From assembly GCA_023159155.1 (NCBI GenBank), contig JAJNNX010000076.1:62001-126000 (forward strand): DNA of 64,000 nt. Reading direction: 5' to 3'. Below the pieces are notes generated by a model. The model did no database searches. It worked only from the letters and a program-made list of their open reading frames with translations, and was not told the origin of the DNA. Made by a program: the position numbers and the translations under genes. Source of the DNA: Ustulina deusta (Eukaryota; Ascomycota; Sordariomycetes; Xylariales; Xylariaceae). Below, one piece after another: positions 34,363 through 45,507 of this stretch; position 1 is the stretch's first letter, and every line of letters begins with the position of its first letter.

Positions 34363-35430
34363 CTACATTTCACCCATGTTGGAGACGAAGCAGTCCAACA
34401 AGTCGCCCTCGACGTTGCCGTTAGGCTCGTATGAAGCTATCCCATGTTGTTGTTGATGAGGATGGTGAGGATGATGCTGCTGCTGCTGATCCATATGCGT
34501 CGGCATCCCGCTGGCGTCGTATGATGCGTATGGTGCCGATATCGCCGGTAAATTGTGATGGGCGGTGTATGAAGCGGTGAGATGTTGTGGGGTGGGCAGA
34601 GGCGAGGCTAACGCCTGGTGATGTGCGTGGAGATGGGGCGACATATGATGCATATACTGTTGTTGTAGGTAATGAGGTGGAATTTGTATGTTTGCTGGTC
34701 GTGGTATTGGGATTGGGGCACTCCCTTGGTGGGAGTGCTGGGATTGCTGCTGCTGTTGATGATGATGAAGATGCTGTTGCTGCGGCTGTGGTGGCGGCGT
34801 CTGTTGTCGTTGCATCGAGGCAAGCTCCTCGTATGCAAGCTGTATTGCGGCTGGCATGGACCGACCTGCGGGCCTGGCATGCCGTGCGGATGAGCCCGTG
34901 TCTCGCCTGTCATATGCGGGTTTGGGTCCGCTGTTAGCACTTTGTAGTCGTTTCTGCGATGGACGCTCGCGCTGCTGTTCATGTAGACCAGGTGTTGGAT
35001 TTTGATGATGCTGATGTGTCAACTGTTGCTGGGGTTGGTTCTGCCTCGAAATGCTTGTATCCTCTAGATTCGTTGTGCTCGAGGAGGGCGAGACCGACGA
35101 CGATGGCGTGGGAAGCGTCTGTTGAGCCTGGAATATTAAATGCTGCTGTTGTGTCTTCTCGTCCACTCGCCCTCCCGTTGCGCCAGCCTCGGTCTTGATG
35201 CTTGTTCCAGCTCCTGCTCCTCCGCACATATTCCGTTTCCTCATTTGCTGATACATGAGCATATTCCGCATCAGAGCCTTATATTTGGCTTCGAGCTGCT
35301 CGAGGGATTTCCGCCTAGGACGAGGTTGTCGCCCGGCAGGCGGTAAGTGGCGAGCGGCTGCCATCGTCTGCGAAGCCGGGTTCGCCGGGTTCATCCTGGC
35401 ACCATTCTCGATAACCTCTTGGCTAAGCAT
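34363..35430 (-). CDS. Gln/His-rich putative transcriptional regulator
   Basis: An open frame of 355 aa from ATG 35430. I do not recognise the family. A basic segment PRPRRKSLEQLEAKYKALMRN (about 40-60) followed by MYQQMRKRN could be a short DNA-binding or nuclear-import helix. The remainder is low complexity rich in Q, H, S and P (poly-Q/H runs at about 215-235 and 320-340), as in coactivator or promoter-binding proteins. It ends in an acidic-hydrophobic segment, GDLLDCFVSNMGEM, which could be an activation motif. The frame stays open seven codons upstream of this ATG to a possible acceptor (TTCATAG, next to 35452), so an unseen upstream exon is possible and the N-terminus is uncertain. The CAG/CAC-rich repeats may vary in length between strains. 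Confidence 0.6.
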   Translation of the reverse strand: MLSQEVIENGARMNPANPASQTMAAARHLPPAGRQPRPRRKSLEQLEAKYKALMRNMLMYQQMRKRNMCGGAGAGTSIKTEAGATGGRVDEKTQQQHLIFQAQQTLPTPSSSVSPSSSTTNLEDTSISRQNQPQQQLTHQHHQNPTPGLHEQQRERPSQKRLQSANSGPKPAYDRRDTGSSARHARPAGRSMPAAIQLAYEELASMQRQQTPPPQPQQQHLHHHQQQQQSQHSHQGSAPIPIPRPANIQIPPHYLQQQYMHHMSPHLHAHHQALASPLPTPQHLTASYTAHHNLPAISAPYASYDASGMPTHMDQQQQHHPHHPHQQQHGIASYEPNGNVEGDLLDCFVSNMGEM

Positions 35431-37111
35431 TCCCGGAGGCTCCAAACCCACACTATGAATTCACTTTGGTGTAAGGGCACCAGTCTCTCGGCGGCATAAG
35501 AGGAACAATGAGATGATGAAAATGAGCGAAGAGAACAATAAGGAGCGTGAATCAAGTTGAAGACCAGGGACCCAAACGACACGATGGTTTTAGCACTTAT
35601 TAGTTAGTAAGAAGCGAACAGGTAAGCCGGCGAGCAAGCGAAGTTGGGGTGTGGTCATTTATTAATAGGTCGGCTGTGTTTCCCTCAAGCTGGGCGTTTT
35701 CCGTGAGCAACCCTTTTGGTCACATATGCAGATTGGATTTGATATATGCCGAACCAGGTATTATTCAACACACAAGGAGAAATGCAGGCGAGTATATAGT
35801 GTAGTATCCACGTGGATAGAGAGAGAAATTTGAGATAGACCAGGGGGGCATTTGAGAATTGTGATGGATCGTCCTCCCGGGTGCCTGGGTCAGGAGGGAC
35901 AATTTGACATGGACATCAAACACTGGGACAAGTCGCTCAGGAATCTGCAACTATGCTAGATATGCCGTATAATAGGGTAGTGCTAGAGCAGAGCATTCGG
36001 CGTCGATCATGTCAACCCCTCACCTAAATTGGAATACCCAGGAGGCGATGGCGACGGACGGGAGAGCATAGCAGAGAGGTAGTGTAAGTTGGCACGACTG
36101 GGAGAAACGGCTGTTGGGCGCGGCGACATGCAGCGAACGCTAAGCCAGCAAGCGCAAGTCTTCTCCATGATTTGACAACGAATGCCCGGGGAGGGGGGAA
36201 TTAAGCTCAGCTTGGAAGAGCGGCCGCGCAGTGCGACGGGAAGGGAGGCGACCCCGGCCATCTCGATTTTGTCATCCTCGACAGGGCTGGCCAGTCGTGG
36301 ATTCCAAATCGACGACAAAAAAGCCGTTCGCTCGTTCACTGCGCTACTCGTACTGTAATTGTCGAGCCTAGTGTACACTAACGACCGTAGTGAGAGCACC
36401 TAGAGAGACGGACGAGTTCCACTCCGCTGGCCGGACAAGTGCTGTGCTGCCAGGGAGTGTTCAATGCGGCACAGTGGATCGAGTTGCACAGGGAAAATAA
36501 TGAAAATACCTAGAATAAAACAAGCCGTGGTGCCCTCTGGACGGCAGTGGATAGGGAGGCACTGCAGGCGGGCAGGCATTGGCATTGCAGAGAGGTGGCG
36601 AGTGTTGTATCCCACGCATCTGCAAGACGAGACGTCGAAGTTGGATCAGGATTCCAAATATCAAACTCATGATACTCGCTGGGAAGAGTCAGCAGCAGGG
36701 ATTAGCCGCCGCAAATGACAGTGTGCGGGCGCGGCTGTCTCGCATTCCACACGGTGGCGTGTTGCCCGAAGCGGTAGGAAGGCGCGCCTCGTTGCAGCGT
36801 CTGGTCGTGTCGTCAGAGTGCTGTGGCACACAGTGCGCGCACCGCCTCGCCTGTCCAGGGACAGACCAGGGGCCCTCTGCCGGCGCGACATGATCATCGG
36901 CCCCCTTCCAAATCTTTTTCATCCCTCCTCCACCCAACGCCGACTGACAATCGAACACTCGACCACTCACCTTTGATCCCCTTCCTCCTTGCTCTGCGTC
37001 TTGTCTCACGTCCACTAGGCATTTCGAGCCAAACCTCTTGTTCTCTTCCGCCTCCCAAGCCTGATCCGGCCCACACCCACACCCTCTACCGCCGCTTTCT
37101 ATTCGTCCCAG
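35431..37111. other. divergent spacer Q-rich gene/MSH1
   Basis: About 1.7 kb. Candidate 5' exons or leader of the Q-rich gene and the MSH1 promoter lie here. Open frames at 36399-36007 (minus) and 36579-36893 (plus) overlap antisense frames and show no recognisable features. No gene supported. Confidence 0.45.
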
Positions 37112-40100
37112 ATGACCGGCTCGTCATCATGCCCTCGGCTTCTTCCGTTGCTCGCTAGTCGCAGCCCATGTCAGCTACATGACGCCGCCGGTCTTCGCGT
37201 GGTGCCGTCCATTGCTTCAGCTGCACGAGCGAGATCTATTACCAGCCATGCTCATACCCCTGCCTATCTTCATGCTCGTGCACGTGATGTCCAACAACGG
37301 CCAAGTCTCCCACGTCTCAGTCCCTTTGCGCTGTCGGCTGGTGGTACGCAATCGCGGGGCAAGAAGACGAAGTCGTCTTTCAAACTGAATGACCTTCCTC
37401 AAGGTCTCGTCAACGCGGAGCCGCTGCCCGACGTGCAAGACGATGGCGGCCCGGCCTATCCCACCGTCGTGTTGCAGGCGCGCCGCAACATGCAAAAGTT
37501 TGAGAATTGCATACTCTTAACGCGCGTTGGCGGCTTCTACGAGCTCTACTTTGAGCATGCCGAGGAGTACGGCCCGCTGCTAAACCTCAAGGTGGCGCAG
37601 AAGAAGACCAATGCCGGCCCCGTCCCAATGGTATTGTTGTTCACTATTTACTGTCCCTTCATGTTTTGCCATGACACGATCTCTCTGATACCCCTTGTAG
37701 GCTGGCTTTCCATTCTTTCAGTTGGAAAGATTTCTCAAAATCTTGGTCCTCGATTTTAACTGCTATGTGGCCGTAGCTGAGGAATTTCCCAACGATCCTG
37801 GCGACAAGGTGAAGTCTGGTGGGCTCATGCATGACCGTCGAGTTACCCGCGTCATCACCCCAGGCACCTTGATTGATGAGAATTTTATTGATCCCTATGC
37901 CAATAATTATGTATTGGCGATCCACATCGACTATGAAGCTTGTCGCCCTTCGACAGACGCCCATTCCAGCCACCTACCCACTGAAAGCGAGGACTTCGGC
38001 CCATCCTCCACACCAATAGGACTAGCTTGGGTAGACATCTCCACCGGCCAGTTCTACACTCAAGCCACAGCTGTAACTTCCCTCTCGTCTATCTTATCCC
38101 GAGTGGGTCCTCGAGAAATCGTTGTCGATGAAGTGCTCGAGTCGCGAAGAGACCACCAATTGTTCTCCGTCCTAGCAGAAGACAGGTATTTGATCACATT
38201 TGCGCCTCGAGGTGATTTTTTGCCCGTGTCAGAATGGAGCCCAATGCTAGAATCAGAGACATCTGCGCAAACTCTTGCGAACTTCACCACCAACGAGGCC
38301 CAAGCAGGTAGTTTGCTGCTTCAGTACATAAAAGACCGTCTTCAGGGGATCAGCATGAAGTTACAGCCCCCACTACGGCACGAGAATCTGGCGGTCTTGG
38401 CTATGGATAAGAATACCATGAGAGCCCTAGAGATTAAGCAGACTATTAAAGATGGCGCCTTTAGAGGAAGTCTGCTACATTCTGTACGAAAAACCGTGAC
38501 AAAAGGTGGTGCTCGACTGTTGAATTCGTGGTTGAGCGCACCGTCGACGTGTTTAGACACTATCCGAGCTCGCCAGGACTTGGTTGAATACTTCATCCAA
38601 AACGAAAACCAGCGCGATGAGATTATTCTACTGCTGAGAAGGAGTCATGATTCACAACGGCTGGTACAGAAATTTGCATTCGGTCGAGGAGATGCAGATG
38701 ATCTTTTAGGTTTAGCTAACACAATTCGCGCCGTGCAAGATATTTTCAATACTCTGACAAACACAACGGATGCTGAATGGATAGATTCACTAGAACCTAG
38801 TAGGGCAGGTAAAAAGAATCTGGACGTAGATGTTGGCTCCCCAAGTCGGTCTGCCTCTTGCTTCACATCTCTGCTTTCACGTATCAAGCTTGAAGAGCCC
38901 GTGAAACTAGCGGACCGTATCCGCACATCAATTGATGAAGAAGGGCTCGTCGAGCATCATCAAAACGAAGTGAACGATGCCAACCAGCTGCTCAGCTTAG
39001 CCGAAGATGTTGTTGCTGCCGAAGGGACACAACGAGACGCAGCATCATTGCCCAAGGGTTCAAAAAAGAAGAAGCCCATTTCCATCAGGGACTATTACGC
39101 CGACGACAATACCACCTTCGTGATGAAACCGGAAGCAAGTCCCGGGCTACAAGAGCTGCATACCAAACTCGGGGGCCTGTTACAAGAGAAGTTTGAGATG
39201 GGAAACACACTGCGCGAGAGTCTAGGCGCCCCAAGCTTGACGCTCCGCTGGACGCCAAACCTAGGACACATCTGTCACGTAAAGGGCAAAGATGTGAGGG
39301 CTACGAGTATCACGGGCCACGCCGCCGTGAGCTCCAGCCGCACAACCCGGACATTCTATGTGGCGGAATGGACAGCACTAGGACAACGCATTCACCAGAC
39401 GCGGTTCGAAATCGGGACTGAAGAGGCACGCATTTTTTCGGAGTTGCGGGCGGACGTGGTCGCAAATTTGGTTAAGCTACGACGTAACGCATCCGTGCTA
39501 GACGAACTAGATGTCGCAACATCGTTTGCGCGCCTCGCTATCGAGCAAGGATTGACACGGCCTGTGCTCAATAGTTCGACAGCCCATACAATTATCGGGG
39601 GACGACACCCGACGGTGGAAGGCGGGTTGCGCGAACAAGGGCGCAGCTTCACGAGGAATGATTGCCTTGTGGGACATACTGCCAACACTACTACGACTAC
39701 ACCAACTCCCAACGTGGACTTTAATACTGGACAAGACAGCGGCATGCCGCCGTTGGATTCACCAGCGCACTCCTCGGAAGGACGTCTCTGGCTAATCACA
39801 GGCCCAAACATGGCAGGCAAGAGCACATATCTACGGCAGAACGCACTGATCACGATCCTCGCACAGGCAGGGTGTTACGTCCCTGCATCGCACGCGACCC
39901 TCGGGATCGTAGACGCTGTCTTCTCGCGCGTCGGGTCCGCCGACAACCTCTATCGGGACCAAAGCACCTTCATGGTCGAGATGCTAGAGACGGCCCAGAT
40001 CCTGCGCGACGCAACGCCGCGCTCCTTCGTCATCATGGACGAGATCGGGCGCGGCACGACGCCGGAGGACGGCGAGGCCGTCGCGTTCGCGTGCTTGCAC

Positions 40101-40394
40101 CACCTCGCTACAGTCAATAGATGTCGAGCGCTCTTCGCAACCCACTTCCATGGGCTTGCAGATCTTGTCCGCGAGCGCGGGTTGCACGTCAGCAGTAGTA
40201 GTGAGGGGGGGATAAGTGCTGTCGAAATGTACTGCACGGACGTCGAGGAGGACGGTGCAGGCGGCTTTGTCTACGTGCATAAGCTACGGAAAGGCGTCAA
40301 CCGGGAGAGCCACGCGCTCAAAGTCGCGCGACTCGCGGGACTGCCGGAGACGACCATCGCAGTAGCGAAGGAGATTTTAGGAAAACATCATTAA
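37112..40394 (+). CDS. msh1: mitochondrial DNA mismatch repair protein MutS homologue 1
   Basis: Exons 37112-37630 and 37701-40394 with a 70 nt phase-0 intron; 1070 aa. The first about 75 residues are rich in Arg, Ser and Ala with very few acids (a likely mitochondrial targeting sequence). The mismatch-recognition motif GGFYELYF lies at about 140-147. The core and lever domains follow. The ATPase shows Walker A GPNMAGKST (about 874-882) and Walker B VIMDEIGRGT (about 949-958), then ATHFHGLADL. A variable Thr/Pro-rich insert (HTANTTTTTPTPN) precedes Walker A. Msh1 maintains mitochondrial DNA; the match is to fungal Msh1 rather than nuclear Msh2/3/6 because of the presequence and the N-terminal layout. 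The stop is at 40392-40394. Confidence 0.95.
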
Positions 40395-40957
40395 ATCAGA
40401 AACAACCCCTCCCCCACAACTCGCCAGTGAGAGAAGGAGAACACAGGATACCTAGACCTAATTACTGGCTGGTAATGTACCACAGGGGCGTTTGGCATTC
40501 TCACAACATGCACGACTTGTTGCATACTAGTATCTAAAAGCTTTCGAGACAAGTTAGCTCTTCTGCTGACGACGAATAAATGTGTCATATTACGGAAACA
40601 TGAAGCTCGTGTCTCATAGGGTGTTGTTGATAAGTAGTGTCATCAAGAAATGTTCAGGGTTAAAAAGCTCTTGATTATTTTTATAATCATAGAACACGAT
40701 ATAAGGGTCATGGGTATAAGAGAATCTCGACTAACCTTTCTACCTGAAGTGAATGACTGATCGCTGTGTTGGCAGGCAGCACGTCACATTCACGATTGAG
40801 AATTCCGTTGGACATATTGTTTTCGTCACACGTAAAGTGTCTGAATTGACCAGCAAAAGACCTATGTACCGTCCATTTTCGTACATTCAGATCTCGTAAA
40901 CCTAACCGAAGCCCAGTTTTATGCCAGTCCGTTAACACCATGATCATGCTATGTAAT
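40395..40957. other. MSH1/RPP0 convergent 3' region
   Basis: 563 bp holding both 3' UTRs. The P0 reading frame stays open into it (to 40708) only if the last P0 intron is retained. No other gene. Confidence 0.6.
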
Positions 40958-42091
40958 TTAGTCGCTAGAGATGGGTTAGTAAAAAGCAGGCAAGTGGGAA
41001 TTGTATGGTAGAGCGGAACATACAAGAGACCACCGAAGCCCTCGTCACCGGACTCTTCGGCCTCTTCCTCCTCCTTAGTCTCAGCAGCAGCCTCAGTCTT
41101 GGTCTCAGTGGCCGCGGCAACCGGAGCAGAGGAAGCGTAAGCGTCAGGGTTGGCGATACGGTCCTTGAGCTCCTCGATCTCAGGCCAGCTGTACGCGGTC
41201 TCAATCGCAACAGAGAGGACCTTCTTGTAGCTGTTTACGAGAGAGTGGATGATGGAAGGTAGAGTCGGGAAGTTGATGGCCAGAGACAGGCAGGCAATGG
41301 TGGTAACGGCACTGGAGAAGGTCTTGAGGAGCTGTTCCTCGCCGATATCCAGAACATCAGGCGGGAAGGCGTTGCCCTCGTCGTAGACCTGGGAGACTCC
41401 AAGACCGTAGGTGAAGGGGGAGATGTTGAGCATGTTCAACAGGGTAGCCTCGGAGGGACCGACCTTGTTGCCGGACTCGACGAGTTTGAGGTCGGTGGTG
41501 ATTTCAATGGTACCACGGGCAATCTTGGTGGGGATACCGAGGGCCTGGAAGAAAGAGGTCTTGCCGGGCTCCATACCGGTGTTGCCAGCGGGGACCCAGA
41601 CATCGGCGGGCGCGACGGCACCAGCACGGGCAGGGGCGGCAACCTTGTTGGAGAGGATCTTGTCACGGATGGTCTTGAGTTCACCGTTGGTAAAGACGAA
41701 ACCGACGTTGCCCTTGACATGGGGCAGGAGCTTCTCGTACTCGGGGGTATCGACAACGAAGGTCTTCAGAGCTCGGCGCACCTGAAAAAACCGCGTCAGC
41801 CAAATATTGCCGCCGTCTTGTTTCGGCTCATACGCGCGAAGCAATTCAAGCACATACCATGGTGTTCTTGCCCATCAGCACGACAGCCTCGCTGCGGAGG
41901 GACTGTCGGACCTCGTGCATCTGCTGCGAGCTGACATTGTCGACGGTGACGATGAAGACGGACTTGTACTCCTCAAGCAGCGCCTTGAGCTTGGGGAACT
42001 ACAAAAACGGCTTCGTCAGTACACGGGCATGTCCGTAGGGAAGAAGAGCTGTACACACGTATTCCGCCTTCTTTTCCTTGCTGGCTCCCAT
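40958..42091 (-). CDS. rpp0: 60S acidic ribosomal protein P0
   Basis: Four exons: 42091-42059, 41998-41858, 41781-41024 and 40964-40958, with introns of 60, 76 and 59 nt. The product is 312 aa, the usual P0 length. The first exon encodes 11 residues ([11 protein letters not shown]) and the last only 7 nt, which give the final Phe completion, Asp and stop. The protein shows [23 protein letters not shown] (rRNA-binding L10 domain), [19 protein letters not shown], and the acidic stalk tail [18 protein letters not shown] that recruits elongation factors. The terminal LFD is created only by splicing across 41023-40965, whose 3' end has a clear branch point (TACTAAC just upstream of CTCTAG). P0 forms the ribosomal stalk base with P1/P2. 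Confidence 0.96.
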
Positions 42092-42485
42092 GTCTTCTTA
42101 TGTTTGAAGTTAGGATGTTTAAAGCCAGCTGAATCTGTGTGTAGTTTGTAATTGGGAGTTGGTGAGGATGTTGTGAGAGGAAGTCGCAATTGATCCCAAA
42201 AATTGCTAGTAATTCTTTGTGTGTCCCACTTTTCCCGAGGTAGGGCTTGTCCATGCTAGATAGATCTTAGCCACATTGTGGCTTGGCGCTCCTATCTTAT
42301 CCTCTCAGATCAAGTACATACCATCTTCTTCCCCAGCCACATCTTAAACTGCTTGCAGGCTTTTGATTGAAAGTCTTCTGCCTAGTTTACATTTGGGTTT
42401 TCTTGTTCTACGCTTCTCAAGCCCGACCGAGCGAGAGATTTTCATCACATATAATACATACTTTTGTACGCCGAGAGTCCTCAGT
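42092..42485. other. RPP0 promoter and PPR gene 3' UTR
   Basis: About 390 bp, with no gene. The P0 leader probably lies in the first half; pyrimidine-rich stretches are visible on the minus strand. Confidence 0.5.
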
Positions 42486-44891
42486 TTATGGATCGGGGTG
42501 ACTCTCTGCAACTGGAGCTGCGCGAGCGTGTAGACCCATCTCTTCAGCAGCTTGTAGAGCCAATCGCCGTACATCGCCCTCTTCCATATCAGAGAATGCC
42601 GTCTCGAACTGAAGCTCCAAGAAGTTGCCCGTCTCTTCGGTTCTCATTTCTAGTGACATGTCCTCGCCGTCCTTAATATCTCCAGACTTCACAAGTTCCT
42701 GGTATCGATGTGCCAAATAATGATCAAGCGTTGTTCTCGCTCGAATGAGCTTGGATCCTTCTCTGCGCTTGGCAAGTTTTTCCAGATCTAAGGTCCCAAG
42801 CAACATCTCAAAGACAACCATGTCGGGTGGGTTATAATTAAGAATTCGTCGAAGTGCTCGGTATGCTAGTAGAAGACCAACGTGGTCTCGAATTTTACGG
42901 AATGAGTGTAAAATGTTCCTCGCCAGGAAGATGTCCATCTCCATACCATCCTTCGACTTGAAAATCGACGCATGTTTAATCATTTCTGCAAATAAAGCAC
43001 GCGTTCTCGGGATTTCAGTGGGGAAATCGTTGGGGAGTATCCTCGCAAAACGATTGGCAGGCAAGGCTTGCCAGAGAGCCATGAAAGTATGCGAATCTGG
43101 TTTCAAGTGGAATCGCTTCACCATTTCCTCGTACATGGGTAGCAAAGCTTCACCTTTTCCATCTTGAAGAAGAGACAAAAGCAGCTGATTTAGCATAAAT
43201 GAATCAGGAGCGATTTCAGCTTCCTGGAAAGACTCCCACAAGTGGCCGATCTTTGCCGTAAGGCCTCGTTCTCTGTAATTTTCTGCGAGAAGACTGAAAG
43301 TCTCCAAATTCGCTCGTGGCCATCCGTCGCCAAATGAGTAAAGGTTCACGCTAGGTAAGTTTGAATTTCTTCTTCTCCGTTCCACAAACTGGATACGCGC
43401 GTTGATCATCGCCCACGCAACGTCCTCCGCTTTCTGAGCATTATCAGCAGCTCCGGATCTCAGCCATGCCCCAATGAGCCCATTAACTTGAATCGTCCGT
43501 GGTGGGATCTCCCGAGACCTCATGAAGCGTAGAACATTGAATGCCCCTTCAAGATCGCCAGCACCGATTAGTCGTTTCAACCACTTGCCAAAAAAGAAAG
43601 GATTTGCAACGCGAGGTGGATACTGCCGGGCTCCCAAAAGGTCAATAGATCCCGACTTCATCATATCCACAAAGATGTAGAGCGCATACTCGGTGTTCCC
43701 AGAGGCTAAAAAGTATGATATGACCGTGTCGTAATCTTCAATGGTCATGGAATCTCCAAGGCTGGCACGTAGATCGCGGTAGAGTTTGAAACCAGTCTCG
43801 ACAGCCGTAGGGGTCTCGGCACAGAGTTTGATAAGCGGTTGTACGAATCGAGGGTCGGTTTCGTAAGGAGATTCGAGAATTGCGCTAGCTATACGTTCAG
43901 CTCGCTCGAAGTCCCCAACACGGCAGTACATTTGCAATCCCAGTTCCCAGAAAGGCATAAAAGTCTCGGGATTCGTACCAAGGGTTGAAACATGCCGTCG
44001 ATGATTTTCGATTGCTTCGTTCTCCCAGCCGTCAATGAATATTGCTTCGAGGGCTAGAATCTGCTGTTCAGGGCGCAAAACAATGCCTGATTGCTGCATG
44101 TCCTTGGCGAGGGCATAAATATGTGACATGCGATTTGTATTGAATGTGTACTCGGCCGAAAGAGTCTGCCATAGCACCTCCCAAGTTGAGGTCGGAACGG
44201 TATGCCATCGGCCGGACATAGTCGTACGTGCGGCCGAATACGCTTTCCAGAGACCTTGGATATCCTTGGGCAAGACTTCGTTCTTCTCCCGGATCCTACT
44301 ACAACGCCTTATCCAGTTGTTCAGTCGGTGGATGCGATCCTGCCGATTGCCGTTCAAACCACTTATCGGGATCGCCAACGAGGATAGCAACGGATTGTCA
44401 GCCTCTTTCAGGACATCGTCGGCATTGCTGTCCGAGTCCGGAGCAAATTGTCTTCGCAGCTTGTCGGCTTCTTCCTTGCCGCCCATCTCTTCTATAGCTT
44501 TGGTCATATCTGTAAGGCCGTGGAGGTGGTCCTCGAGCTCCTTGAGGCGGGTTTCGAGTTCGCCTCCAGGGTCATTCAGCGCCTTGCTGAATTCATTTTC
44601 GTCCTGTAAACGGCGTATCTTGCCACTTTCGCCTTGTTCGAAGTAATTCACGACCGGTTTGTGTGGGGCGCCCTTTAGAAGGCCGAGGGCGGCTAATGTT
44701 TTGAGGCGGTCGGCTTCTTGCTCAGGAGACCGACGCTTCGTTTGGGCGGGCGCAAGTGTGTCGGTGGCTTGGGATGGTGCTTGTCGAATCGGCCATGGCG
44801 CTACAGTCGACCGCTTCCGGAGGGCGGAGAGACAAGAATTACATACAAAGTTGCGTTTGCCAAACTCGAAAAGAGGCGGCCTAGGAGGCAT
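42486..44891 (-). CDS. mitochondrial pentatricopeptide repeat (PPR) protein
   Basis: Intronless, 801 aa. N-terminal residues 1-60 are Arg/Ser/Pro-rich with a Cys pair (FVCNSCL) and fit a mitochondrial presequence. The body is a chain of helix pairs with PPR character: for example YDTVISYFLASGNTEYALYIFVDMMKSG (about 385), GKWLKRLIGAGDLEGAFNVLRFMRSREI (about 425), FSLLAENYRERGLTAKIGHLWESFQEAEIAPD (about 540) and MLNQLLLSLLQDGKGEALLPMYEEMVKRF (about 570). The C-terminus is charged. Fungal PPR proteins of this size bind mitochondrial mRNAs and act in COX1 or COB expression (the Neurospora cya-5 type is one such). I cannot say which transcript this one serves. The ATG at 44891 is the only sensible start. 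Confidence 0.8.
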   Translation of the reverse strand: MPPRPPLFEFGKRNFVCNSCLSALRKRSTVAPWPIRQAPSQATDTLAPAQTKRRSPEQEADRLKTLAALGLLKGAPHKPVVNYFEQGESGKIRRLQDENEFSKALNDPGGELETRLKELEDHLHGLTDMTKAIEEMGGKEEADKLRRQFAPDSDSNADDVLKEADNPLLSSLAIPISGLNGNRQDRIHRLNNWIRRCSRIREKNEVLPKDIQGLWKAYSAARTTMSGRWHTVPTSTWEVLWQTLSAEYTFNTNRMSHIYALAKDMQQSGIVLRPEQQILALEAIFIDGWENEAIENHRRHVSTLGTNPETFMPFWELGLQMYCRVGDFERAERIASAILESPYETDPRFVQPLIKLCAETPTAVETGFKLYRDLRASLGDSMTIEDYDTVISYFLASGNTEYALYIFVDMMKSGSIDLLGARQYPPRVANPFFFGKWLKRLIGAGDLEGAFNVLRFMRSREIPPRTIQVNGLIGAWLRSGAADNAQKAEDVAWAMINARIQFVERRRRNSNLPSVNLYSFGDGWPRANLETFSLLAENYRERGLTAKIGHLWESFQEAEIAPDSFMLNQLLLSLLQDGKGEALLPMYEEMVKRFHLKPDSHTFMALWQALPANRFARILPNDFPTEIPRTRALFAEMIKHASIFKSKDGMEMDIFLARNILHSFRKIRDHVGLLLAYRALRRILNYNPPDMVVFEMLLGTLDLEKLAKRREGSKLIRARTTLDHYLAHRYQELVKSGDIKDGEDMSLEMRTEETGNFLELQFETAFSDMEEGDVRRLALQAAEEMGLHARAAPVAESHPDP

Positions 44892-45117
44892 GACACTTTG
44901 ATGATCTAGGTACCTGGCAAAGGCGCTGGATTATGTTTCTCGATTTCACAACGAAAAAGTTCCTAGTGCGTAGTGATATCACTGGATAGCGCAGACATTT
45001 TAATTCTTGGCGGCTCTACTACCTCGGTACCTAACTAGGCAAGTACCTACTAGGTACCTACTGTCGTTAGTTACTTACATACATACCTTGTTCTTACGTA
45101 CCATAGCAGGAAAATAG

Positions 45118-45507
45118 GTGGGGTAACAATCGTTGTTTAGGTCAACAATTATTGTTTGCGGTACAATAATTGTTCTATAAACAATTATTGTACGAATTAC
45201 AACCGTAGTCCATAGTCTAAAACTATTGCGAAGTTTTTAACTTTTTTGTAGTATAGTAGTCTGGCCCCCTACTCCGCTACGGGACCACGCCTGTTCGAAG
45301 CGTGGTCTTATTGTGGAGTAGGGTCAGACTTTTTAAATTTTTTTAAGCACTAACCCCACTCCAAAAATTCTAACCAATTAAAAGCTATCCTTTTTACAAT
45401 AATTGTATAAAAAACAATAATTGTTAGACTTACAATTATTGTGCAATAATACTACAATTATAATCCTAGACTATGATTGTATACCTATACAATTATTGTG
45501 TCCCCAC
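45118..45507. mobile_element. MITE-like inverted-repeat element with phased palindromes
   Basis: The outer ends are inverted (GTGGGG at 45118, CCCCAC to 45507). Each arm carries an array of the palindromic 11-mer ACAATWATTGT. Exact copies lie at 45145, 45163 and 45181 on the left and at 45396, 45414, 45432 and 45489 on the right. Degenerate ones lie at 45126, about 45454 and about 45470. Spacing is mostly 18-19 bp. The middle holds a GC-rich hairpin (45258-45330). There is no coding capacity. The layout fits a non-autonomous DNA transposon or foldback element with subterminal protein-binding repeats. No target-site duplication is evident. Confidence 0.6.
45258..45330. repeat. long imperfect hairpin inside the element
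   Basis: The arms are AGTCTGGCCCCCTACTCCGC onward (45258-45290) and its near reverse complement (45300-45330, ending GGAGTAGGGTCAGACT), with a 9 nt loop CTGTTCGAA. About 27 of 31-33 positions pair by eye, with a small bulge in the middle. Confidence 0.8.

Noticed and set aside
36007..36893. Arg/Ser-rich frames on both strands between the Q-rich gene and MSH1
   Set aside because: They overlap each other, lack conserved residues and are expected in GC-leaning promoter DNA.
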